DNA from: JAJYRX01 sp041655275
Lineage (GTDB): Bacteria; Pseudomonadota; Gammaproteobacteria; Burkholderiales; Burkholderiaceae_B
Reading direction: 5' to 3'
NCBI GenBank assembly: GCA_041655275.1
Contig: JBBAFU010000014.1
Location: forward strand, 1-64,000
Length of the DNA: 64,000 nucleotides
Below the pieces are notes generated by a model that saw only the letters and a list, made by a program, of their open reading frames with translations, was not told where the DNA came from and did no database searches. Position numbers and translations under genes: made by a program. Of the stretch, positions 7,422-14,822 are shown piece after piece. Every line of letters starts with the position of its first letter. Position 1 is the stretch's first letter.

Positions 7422-9410
7422 TCAGGAGTTTCCTCCCGGAGTGTCGGCGTTCTCGGCTGCGGGCTGGCCATCGCCGTTCTGCCCGCCGTTCTGCGAGTTG
7501 GGCACAAAGGCATCCGAGAAGCAGAACTCTTCCGCCAGCCCATGGGCCAGGAAGTCGGGCACGGCCGCCTCGACCATGCGTACCGATCCGCAGACGTAGA
7601 TCTCGTAACCGGTCAGGTTGGGATGATCTGCCAGCAGGGCTTCGTGCACGAAGCCGCGCCGGCCATCCCAGGCGTCCCCGTCTTCCAGGTTGGATATCAC
7701 GGGAATATAGTCGAAGTTCTCGTGTTCCGTCTGCCAGCGCCGGACCTGGTCCTGCAGGTAGAGGTCATCCTCCTTGCGCACACCCCAGTACAGCACGATG
7801 GGGCGGCGGATGCCACTGCGGAAGGCGTCCTCGAGAATGCTCTTGATGGGGGCGAACCCTGTGGCGCCGGCGATCATGAGGATGGGGCGCTCGCTTTCGC
7901 GCAGGGTGAAGCGGCCGATGGGGCCCTCGAAGGTGATTTCATCGCCCACTTTCATCTCTTCGAAGACGTGCGTGGTGTAACGCCCGCCTTCCACCCGGCG
8001 GATATGCAGCTCCATGATGTTGTCATCGGGCATGGGGAAGGGCTGTTTGGGGTCTACGGGCGCCTTGGCAAACGAGAAGGAGCGCTTGGCACCGTCTTCC
8101 AGGATGATGTTGATGTACTGGCCCGCCACGTAGTTGAGCGGCTTGCCTGTGGGCAGGGCGATGAACAGCCGCATGAGCTCGGGGGTGAGGCGCTCCATGC
8201 GCTGTACGCGACCCGTCCATAGCTGCACGGCCTGGACGTCGTCGGGCGAGAGCGACGTCACGCCTTCGACCTCGAACTCCACGTTTTCGAGCGCGGTGGC
8301 GCAGCACATCAGGGCCTGGCCGCGGGCCCGCATGGCCGGCGTGAGGGCGGCTTCCTGATAGGGGCCCAGATCCACTTTCCCGTTGAGGATGGTGCATACG
8401 CACACACCGCAGCCGCCGGACCGGCAGTCATATGGCAGTGCCAGATCGGCGCGCAGCCCGGCCTCGAGCAGGGTTTCATCGGGCCGCGCCGTGGCCGTGG
8501 CCGCGCCCGGGTGTATGGTCAGCGTGTGTGTCTGCTGTGCGCCGCGCTGGCGCTTGAGCCAGGGCAGGGCGACGCCCAGCAGTGTGAGACCGACAACCAG
8601 ACCCCATATGACGCCGTGATGGCCGCGCTGTATGAGCGGGAAGATGGTCAGGTAGAACCAGTCGAGCGACAGCGACTGCGGGGCGCTGTGCAGGTCTGCC
8701 GGCCCCTGGCTGGTTACCGGAACGGCGATGGAGACCACTACCAGTGTGATCATGAGGGCGATCGTGATGGGACGGGGCGGCTGGGTGGTCGCCTTGGGCA
8801 CGCGCTGCACGTGAATCCACATCATCAGCAACAGCAGCAGGGGAACGCCGATGTGCATGAACACGAGCAGCGAGAACAGTCGGTTGGTGACATGCTCGGG
8901 CAGGATGAAGTTGCGGATCAGCCGGCCGGAGAAGCCGGGCAGCCAGTCCAGCCACTCGAAGCTGGTCTGCGTGACGAACTGCGCCAGACGATCCCAGGGC
9001 AGCATGAAACCGTTGACGCCCGACACATAGGTAAGCCACAGCAGTGCGACACCCGTGATCCAGGAGAAGGCCCGGAAGCCGCGCAGGCGATCGAAGGAGA
9101 AGTAGCGCAGCATGTGCAGCAGCATGGTGAGCACCATGGCGTCCGACGCATAGCGGTGCAGGCCGCGGATCAGGCTGCCAAGCCCCCATGCGCCGGCCGA
9201 GATGGCCTGGACCGATCGATAGGCGCCGTCCACACTGGTATCGAAGAAGGCGTAGAGCACCAGCCCGGTAATGGCAATCACCCAGAAAAGGAAGAAGGTG
9301 ATGGCGCCCAGGTGGTAGAAAGGATTCATGCGGTCGCCGAAGGCGCGGTTGAAGATCGCTTCGACCGCCATGAAACCACTGCGTAGTGTGCGTTGCACAA
9401 TGCTGATCAT
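7422..9410 (-). CDS. Cytochrome b – 2Fe-2S – FAD/NAD(P)H reductase fusion
   Basis: This 662-residue fusion joins three modules. Residues ~1–290 are an N-terminal cytochrome b/b6 domain with two pairs of histidines, each spaced 14 apart (His85/His99 and His186/His200), for two b hemes, plus extra helices. Residues ~295–380 are a plant-type ferredoxin domain with Cys329, Cys334, Cys337 and a fourth Cys at 369 or 370. Residues ~390–620 are a ferredoxin-NADP reductase-like domain: FAD motif RSFSFAKAP and nucleotide motif GATGFAPIKSI. The C-terminus is a Gly/Asn-rich tail. It should carry electrons between NAD(P)H and membrane hemes or quinone. The first codons overlap the upstream heme-copper-like gene by 4 bases. 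The fusion is unusual; its direction of electron flow is unknown. Confidence 0.85.
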   Translation of the reverse strand: MISIVQRTLRSGFMAVEAIFNRAFGDRMNPFYHLGAITFFLFWVIAITGLVLYAFFDTSVDGAYRSVQAISAGAWGLGSLIRGLHRYASDAMVLTMLLHMLRYFSFDRLRGFRAFSWITGVALLWLTYVSGVNGFMLPWDRLAQFVTQTSFEWLDWLPGFSGRLIRNFILPEHVTNRLFSLLVFMHIGVPLLLLLMMWIHVQRVPKATTQPPRPITIALMITLVVVSIAVPVTSQGPADLHSAPQSLSLDWFYLTIFPLIQRGHHGVIWGLVVGLTLLGVALPWLKRQRGAQQTHTLTIHPGAATATARPDETLLEAGLRADLALPYDCRSGGCGVCVCTILNGKVDLGPYQEAALTPAMRARGQALMCCATALENVEFEVEGVTSLSPDDVQAVQLWTGRVQRMERLTPELMRLFIALPTGKPLNYVAGQYINIILEDGAKRSFSFAKAPVDPKQPFPMPDDNIMELHIRRVEGGRYTTHVFEEMKVGDEITFEGPIGRFTLRESERPILMIAGATGFAPIKSILEDAFRSGIRRPIVLYWGVRKEDDLYLQDQVRRWQTEHENFDYIPVISNLEDGDAWDGRRGFVHEALLADHPNLTGYEIYVCGSVRMVEAAVPDFLAHGLAEEFCFSDAFVPNSQNGGQNGDGQPAAENADTPGGNS

Positions 9411-10858
9411 GCTGCTGCATCTCCCTGGACATCAGGTGCACCGGTGGCACCGCGCATCGCGCGAATGACCACAAGGGCAAAAAGCAGGCCACCCATGATG
9501 GCCAGAAGCCCGCCCAGGCCCATCAGCCCCATGCCGGCAATTTCACTGGTGGTGCGCAGGACCTGTTCTGCGCCGGCCACCTTGCGCTGTACGCCGTAGC
9601 CGCCCGACCACATCAGGCCAATGATGTGCAGCAGCTGCCCGCCGCCGTACAGCCAGGGCTGGAAGGCGGCCGGGCGCCCTTTGGGTGCACGATAACCCAG
9701 TCTGGGCAGCAACCAGTAGACCATGCCCATGAGCGCCAGCGTGACGCCCACGATACTGCCGTGATAGTGGGCCGGAATGCGTACGTTGCTGCCTTCTATC
9801 GTGAGCCCTATCAGGCCGCCGCTGATGAACAGCAGCAGTGAGGTGAGTACCGCCGCGCGCAACGGGCGCGCACGCGACGACAGGCCGCGCAGCGGTGTCA
9901 GGCCGATCAGTACGGCCAGCATGAGCGGCGCGATGGCCAGGCCGCCGCCCAGGCGCATGGCCCAGGTGTGCATGTCGCGATGTTCCACGGAGCTGATGTC
10001 GTGCATCAGATAGGCCAGCGGCGTGACAAAGACACCCGCCAGGGCCAGCACGAACAGCAGGAGGACGATGCGCGGGCTGAGCGGCAGCCGACCGCCACAA
10101 GCCTGCACCAGTACCAGCCACGACACCAGCATGAGCAGGGTCCAGGTGAACTGCAGGGCATGGCCCCCGCCCCAATAGACGATTTCGTAATAGGTCTCGG
10201 GCGGCAGGCCCGGGGGCATCACGAGCAGCGACCAGCCAAACGCGAGCAGGGCGACGGCCGCCGCCACCGCGCTGGCGTGCAGGCCGAAACGCAGGGCGCC
10301 CGTTCCGTCGACGGCCGGGCCTATGGGCACGGTACAGGTCATGGTCATGAGCACCTGCACCAGGCTGCCGGCGGCGAACACCCATACCGCCGCACGAAAT
10401 GCCGTGCTGTCGATCATGGGGATGTAGTTGGACATGATGGCTGGGCCCGAGTCCACAAAAGGGGCCAGCCCCATGCCCAGCGCCCCGGCACCGCACAGGC
10501 CCAGGGCCAGCTGTGCAAGCCGCCGGCCGGTGACGCCCATGGGCGAGCGCAGGTTCAGGCTCCAGAGCATGCCGGCGATGGCGACAAACCACACCAGCAC
10601 CGAAAGGTCGACATGCACGACGAGGGCCACGCGAAAGAAGTCGCCCGCCGGCAGCCAGGCGTTGATACCGGGCGTACGGGCCAGCACCAGCAGGACGGAA
10701 AACAGGCCCGAACCCAGCAGGGCGGCCAGCGCGAGCCACAGCCAGGCACGCGCCAGGCGGCGGTTTTCAGCCGTGACCTGTGGCAATACATAATTTGCAG
10801 GGGTGGACGCAGTGATGCGACTCATGGTGTCACCGGATGACGCGGTATGCGCATTCAT
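9407..10858 (-). CDS. Divergent heme-copper oxidase/NO reductase subunit I-like membrane protein
   Basis: This 483-residue protein has about 12 hydrophobic helices and matches the general layout of heme-copper subunit I. The low-spin heme His is His82 (VVHVDLSVLVWF), and His364/His366 form the HxH of helix X (IPAHYHGSIVG). The helix VI His is His233 in YWGGGHALQF, with Phe at the position of the cross-linked Tyr (or the Glu of cNOR). In helix VII the usual HH pair is replaced by Met-His (LMHDISS, His286), so the CuB site looks incomplete. The start overlaps the preceding gene in ATGA and its end overlaps the next gene in the same way. It may be a second catalytic subunit with a changed metal site or an electron-transfer partner. 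Confidence 0.75.
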   Translation of the reverse strand: MNAHTASSGDTMSRITASTPANYVLPQVTAENRRLARAWLWLALAALLGSGLFSVLLVLARTPGINAWLPAGDFFRVALVVHVDLSVLVWFVAIAGMLWSLNLRSPMGVTGRRLAQLALGLCGAGALGMGLAPFVDSGPAIMSNYIPMIDSTAFRAAVWVFAAGSLVQVLMTMTCTVPIGPAVDGTGALRFGLHASAVAAAVALLAFGWSLLVMPPGLPPETYYEIVYWGGGHALQFTWTLLMLVSWLVLVQACGGRLPLSPRIVLLLFVLALAGVFVTPLAYLMHDISSVEHRDMHTWAMRLGGGLAIAPLMLAVLIGLTPLRGLSSRARPLRAAVLTSLLLFISGGLIGLTIEGSNVRIPAHYHGSIVGVTLALMGMVYWLLPRLGYRAPKGRPAAFQPWLYGGGQLLHIIGLMWSGGYGVQRKVAGAEQVLRTTSEIAGMGLMGLGGLLAIMGGLLFALVVIRAMRGATGAPDVQGDAAA

Positions 10859-11406
10859 AGCAATACGATGCCGCCCCGTTCCGGATCGAAGTCGATCACC
10901 AGCACCTGACCGGGCGTCAGGGATACCGTCGACTCGTGCTCGTAGGCGCGTGCGCCGGGGCGTACATCATTGGTGAATCGTACCGTGATCCGGTGTTCGC
11001 CGACAGGGACGACCACGCGCTCGTAGATGGCGGCTGCGCCATCCCGGGACACACCGCCGGGTTGCGCCACGCGCTCGAGTACCGACTTGCCATCCAGTAC
11101 GACCGCCATGCTCAGCGGCGAGCGCTCGCGTGGACACTGTATGGGGTCGCGCATGTTGGGCGGCAGCTTGGCCAGCTCTTCCTCGCTGAGGCGGCGACAT
11201 TCGCCGACCGGCTCGCCCAGACGTGCCACGCTGACCTTGATCACCGCCTCGTCGGCGGCGATGGGGTGGTAGGCGGGCCATTGGGTGAATACGCCGATTG
11301 TCAGCGCAAACAGGCCATAGAGAAGGAATTGGCCGAACCACTGCAGGGGGCCGGTGGGGCCGCTGCGACGGGATTGGGGGAGAGGGGCATCAGTGGGTGA
11401 AGTCAT
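10855..11406 (-). CDS. Membrane-anchored periplasmic protein of unknown function in the respiratory cluster
   Basis: This 183-residue protein is not recognised. It has a proline-rich cytoplasmic start, one transmembrane helix (FGQFLLYGLFALTIGVFTQW, about residues 24–43) and a periplasmic domain that looks beta-rich (IKVSVARLG, YERVVVPVGEHRITVRF, STVSLTPGQVLVIDF). Two cysteines (ECRRL and IQCPRE) could form a disulfide or bind metal. A single anchor with a small beta domain recalls FixH-like accessory proteins of oxidase operons, but no motif proves this. It overlaps both neighbours (17 bases upstream, 4 bases downstream), so it is made together with the oxidase-like subunits. A role in cofactor insertion or complex stability is inference. 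Confidence 0.6.
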   Translation of the reverse strand: MTSPTDAPLPQSRRSGPTGPLQWFGQFLLYGLFALTIGVFTQWPAYHPIAADEAVIKVSVARLGEPVGECRRLSEEELAKLPPNMRDPIQCPRERSPLSMAVVLDGKSVLERVAQPGGVSRDGAAAIYERVVVPVGEHRITVRFTNDVRPGARAYEHESTVSLTPGQVLVIDFDPERGGIVLL

Positions 11407-12955
11407 CGGCGCTCATTCTTGCATTTGTTGAAAGGCTTTGTACGTGTAACCGCAAGCCCTGTAGGGCTTTGTCGAGTACGTTCTCTTCACCGGGGCCGGC
11501 CTGTACCTGGCGAATGCGCGCCAGTGCGGCCTGGGCGCGCAGTTGTGGCTCGCGCCGGCGTTGCAAGCGCTCGCTTGTCCAGCGCTCGCCCAGGCGGAAT
11601 TCGCAGCCGCCTTCACGGCAGGTGGCTACAAGCACGCCGGCCGCGCCGTGGCGCAGGGCGTACTCGATGAAGGAGGGGGGCAGCTGGCCTGCGCACAGCA
11701 GATCCAGGCGGCTCGTGTCGGAGGCCTCCAGGCGGGTGCTGTCGGCACCGTGGCAGCAGGAGAACATGACCAGCGGTTCTTTTGCAGTCAAGCGGGAGAG
11801 CTGGCTGCGCAGCTGCGTGCGCAGGGCCTGCACCGGCAACTGCGGCATGTCGATGCCGGTGCGCAGGGGCTCGAGCCGGCGAAAGGGGGTCGAGGATGGG
11901 CACGAGCCGGCGCAGATGCCGCAGCCGACGCACAGGTCGGCATCCACCTCGGCCAGCAGATGCGTCGTCTCGCGACCGGGGAAAGGCACCATGGTGATGG
12001 CGGCGTAGGGGCAGTCCGCAAAGCAGTAGGTGCAGCCGCTGCAGTGGTCGGGGTCCACTTCGGCAACGGCGGCGCGCGCGGGTTGCGGCAGGAAGGGCAG
12101 GGCCAGCAGCAGGAGCAGGCCGGCACCGGCAAGGCCCAGCGTGAAGCCGCGCGACGTCGCGTCCGTCAGGGGGTGCAGCCACAGCAGCAGCCAGTCCAGC
12201 TTCAGCGTGGCGGGCAGGTGATCCAGGGCGGCGGGCGGCGCGCTCAGTATGGGCCGGCCCAGGGCCAGCAGGGCAAGCACGGCCACCGTACCCAGCGCCA
12301 GGCGACGCGGGGGCAGCACGGACACATGCGCCAGGCGCTGGATATGGAACCACAGGCCGAAGAGCAGCAGCAGCGGCACGCCGACATGCACGAAGATGAA
12401 CAGCGAGAACATGCGATCGCTGACCGCTGCGTCGGAGAGGAAGTTGCGCGCCAGCGGCGAGGCCAGCAGCGGCAGGCCGTCCAGCCATTCCGCTGTCGAG
12501 ACGGCGGAATACTGGCTCAGCTGATCCCATGCCAGCCAGAAGCCGCCGATCGCACTGATGAAGCAGAATACCAGCAGGGGAACACCCGTGAGCCAGTGAA
12601 AGCGGCGTGCACCCCGGGCGTGGCCATGCAGCCATTCGCGCAGGATGTGCAGGAAGACGACGACCAGCAGCAGGTCCGCCGAATAGCGATGCAGGCCGCG
12701 CAGCAGCCGGCCCGTGCCCAGCGGCCAGTGCGCCAGGCGCTCGACGGATTGCCAGGCGCCCTGCACGGAAGTGTCGAAGACGGTGTATAGCAGTACCCCG
12801 CTCAGTACGAGCAGCCACAGGGCCAGGAAGCCCAGCGTGCCCAGATGGCGCAGTGGATTGCCGGCCGACCCAAACGCGCTGTCAAAGACCCGCTCTATGG
12901 ACCGCCAGCCGTTCAGGCCTCGTTGCCGGAGGCCGCGTGTATGGTGACCGGGCAT
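11390..12955 (-). CDS. Cytochrome b – double 4Fe-4S – MvhD-like fusion protein
   Basis: About 521 residues from the chosen start. Residues 1–290 are a cytochrome b/b6 domain related to the one in the flavin-reductase fusion, with heme His pairs 89/103 and 190/204. Residues ~300–355 carry two 4Fe-4S motifs of the CxxCxxCxxxCP type (Cys305–315 and 342–352). Residues ~395–460 resemble the delta subunit of methyl-viologen-reducing hydrogenase (MvhD): Cys400–Cys401, Cys421, Cys446 and Cys451 in SCCHGAD and CREGGC. MvhD passes electrons between hydrogenase and heterodisulfide reductase, so a soluble donor or acceptor is likely. The frame is open to ATG 13000; ATG 12955 fits the length of the paralogue and overlaps the SCO gene by 43 bases. 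No good ribosome site is seen, so translation is probably coupled. Confidence 0.8.
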   Translation of the reverse strand: MPGHHTRGLRQRGLNGWRSIERVFDSAFGSAGNPLRHLGTLGFLALWLLVLSGVLLYTVFDTSVQGAWQSVERLAHWPLGTGRLLRGLHRYSADLLLVVVFLHILREWLHGHARGARRFHWLTGVPLLVFCFISAIGGFWLAWDQLSQYSAVSTAEWLDGLPLLASPLARNFLSDAAVSDRMFSLFIFVHVGVPLLLLFGLWFHIQRLAHVSVLPPRRLALGTVAVLALLALGRPILSAPPAALDHLPATLKLDWLLLWLHPLTDATSRGFTLGLAGAGLLLLLALPFLPQPARAAVAEVDPDHCSGCTYCFADCPYAAITMVPFPGRETTHLLAEVDADLCVGCGICAGSCPSSTPFRRLEPLRTGIDMPQLPVQALRTQLRSQLSRLTAKEPLVMFSCCHGADSTRLEASDTSRLDLLCAGQLPPSFIEYALRHGAAGVLVATCREGGCEFRLGERWTSERLQRRREPQLRAQAALARIRQVQAGPGEENVLDKALQGLRLHVQSLSTNARMSADDFTH

Positions 12956-13848
12956 GGCATGCGTGTCTGCTGACGTCGCCGGGCTTTCTGCCGGCGCCAT
13001 TCGGCGAATAGCCAGATGAACATGGTCAGAAAGAACAGCAGGCCGCTGACGAGCTGCAGGATGAGCTTCCAGTCGTAGCGATATTCGCCCGTGGTGGCAT
13101 CATAGACCGTGCACAGGATGCGCACGCGTTCGATCAGGTGATTGACGGTGGTGAACATGGTCTGCGGCTCTTCGTAGAGCAGCAGGCGACGCAGGGGGAC
13201 GCCCAGACGCTCGGCCGTGGCCACGTCGCCCAGCAGCTGGCTGTGGATGCGTCCCGAAGAGTCGACCACGGTGACGCCCAGTACATGATCAAAGCCGGCG
13301 GGCGTGGCCACCCAGCTGAAGCCGAAGGCACGCGTCAGGTCTTCCACCTGATTCGTCCTCGGACTCAGGAATTCCCAGTTCTGGTGGCGGATGCGATGCT
13401 GGGATGCGAACGAGCGCATGGCGCTGGGATCATCGAAAGGCTGGTTGAAGCCGATGCTGACGATGTTGAACTGGTTTTCGCCCAGCATGGCGTCCAGCCC
13501 CTTGACCGCCTCGTACAGCGTGCGGGTCTGCGTGGGGCAGATCTCGAAGCAGCCGGTGTAGATGAAGCTGACCAGCAGCGGCTTGCCGCGATAGTTGCCC
13601 AGGCGTACCGGCTTGCCGTTGCGGTCGCGCAACTCAAAGTCGGGAACCACGCGGCCAACCGCACCCTGCGCCAGGGCAACGGCCTTGGTTTCATCGATGG
13701 AGGGCAGCTCGCCGGGCTTGCGATCGGCCGCGCCCACGCCGGTGACGGCCCAGGCATGGCCGGCCAGACAGGCAATGGCCAGCGCGCCGGCCAGTTGCCG
13801 CCAGGACGATATCAGGAAGGATGGTATTCGCTTACCGCAATGCCGCAT
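12913..13848 (-). CDS. SCO1/SenC-type copper chaperone with extra C-terminal helix
   Basis: This 311-residue protein has a signal or anchor sequence (LAGALAIACLAGHAWA), a thioredoxin-like domain with the copper-binding CxxxC in YTGCFEICPTQ, and the conserved His in FDHVLGVTVVD. A hydrophobic segment near residues 270–285 (LVSGLLFFLTMFIWLF) anchors the C-terminus. SCO proteins deliver copper to the CuA site of subunit II, which fits the CuA protein encoded at 16536–17075. The start overlaps the heme O synthase gene by 17 bases and the 3' end overlaps the cytochrome b fusion gene. The second anchor makes it longer than a minimal SCO. Confidence 0.88.
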   Translation of the reverse strand: MRHCGKRIPSFLISSWRQLAGALAIACLAGHAWAVTGVGAADRKPGELPSIDETKAVALAQGAVGRVVPDFELRDRNGKPVRLGNYRGKPLLVSFIYTGCFEICPTQTRTLYEAVKGLDAMLGENQFNIVSIGFNQPFDDPSAMRSFASQHRIRHQNWEFLSPRTNQVEDLTRAFGFSWVATPAGFDHVLGVTVVDSSGRIHSQLLGDVATAERLGVPLRRLLLYEEPQTMFTTVNHLIERVRILCTVYDATTGEYRYDWKLILQLVSGLLFFLTMFIWLFAEWRRQKARRRQQTRMPCPVTIHAASGNEA

Positions 13849-14761
13849 CGAGCCAGACCCCCAGAATCAGCAGGCTGAGCTGTGCCATGGATGCAAAGAA
13901 GGCCGCCATTGCCCGCGCACGTATGGGCTCACGCTTGAGTGCAAGTGTCTTTCGCAGGAAATGGCCGCCACCGGCAATGGCGCCCAGCGCATAGGCCCAG
14001 CCGGCACCGAAACCCAGGGGCAGCAGCGAGACTGCCACCAGCGCAACAGCGCTGGAATGCACGACGCGGGCGGCGCGTTCGCGCCCCACGACGACAGGCA
14101 TCATGGGCACACCCGCAGTCGCATATTGCTCGCGGTTGGCAATGGCCAGGCTCCAGAAATGAGGGGGTGTCCACAGCAGCAGCACCAGGGCCAGCAGCCA
14201 GGCCAGGATGCCGGGCTGCGGATTGACGGCGGCTGCGCCGGCAAGCACTGCAAAGCTGCCGGCCGCACCGCCGATGACGATGTTCCACGGCGTGCGTGGT
14301 TTCAGCAGCAAGGTGTAGACGAAAGCGTAGGTCAGGGCGCCCGCGAGCACATACAGGGCGGCCATCCAGTTGTTGACCAGGCCGGCCGCCACTACTGCAC
14401 CCAGCAGCATGACGGCCATGAGAACCAGCCAGCGCGCGCCGGGCTGGAGTGCGCCGCTGGCAAAGGCCCGGCCGCGAGTGCGTGCCATGAGCCGGTCGCG
14501 ACCGGCTTCCATATATTGATTGAAGGCACCGGCACTGGCCGATGCGACCAGTACGCTCAGTGCCAGGACCACAGCCTGCAAGAAGCTGACCCGGCCGTCA
14601 GGCACGATGGCCATGCCGGCGAGGGCGGTAAGCATGATGAGCAGGCCAATGCGCAGCTTGAAGATGCCCAGCACCAGGCGCCAGCGCGGGTGAACCGGGC
14701 AGGCCACGCCGCCAGGCGTGGCCAGTTGATTCGATGCGAGAGGGCTTTCAAGATGATTCAT
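13832..14761 (-). CDS. cyoE: Protoheme IX farnesyltransferase (heme O synthase)
   Basis: This 309-residue polytopic protein transfers a farnesyl group to protoheme to give heme O. Signature parts are the prenyl-diphosphate site (AGAFNQYMEAGRDRLMARTRGR, with the N...D...M.RT pattern around residues 123–143) and TPPHFWSLAIANREQYATAGVPMMPVV. It is encoded inside the oxidase-like cluster, 61 bases after the subunit I gene. No heme A synthase (CtaA) is found in the window, so the local enzyme would use heme O unless ctaA is elsewhere. Confidence 0.92.
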   Translation of the reverse strand: MNHLESPLASNQLATPGGVACPVHPRWRLVLGIFKLRIGLLIMLTALAGMAIVPDGRVSFLQAVVLALSVLVASASAGAFNQYMEAGRDRLMARTRGRAFASGALQPGARWLVLMAVMLLGAVVAAGLVNNWMAALYVLAGALTYAFVYTLLLKPRTPWNIVIGGAAGSFAVLAGAAAVNPQPGILAWLLALVLLLWTPPHFWSLAIANREQYATAGVPMMPVVVGRERAARVVHSSAVALVAVSLLPLGFGAGWAYALGAIAGGGHFLRKTLALKREPIRARAMAAFFASMAQLSLLILGVWLDAALR

Positions 14762-14822
14762 GCGAGAGACTCTGGCGCGCAGGCCTGCCGTACGGACGAC
14801 GGCAGGCCTGCCGGGGGTGGGA

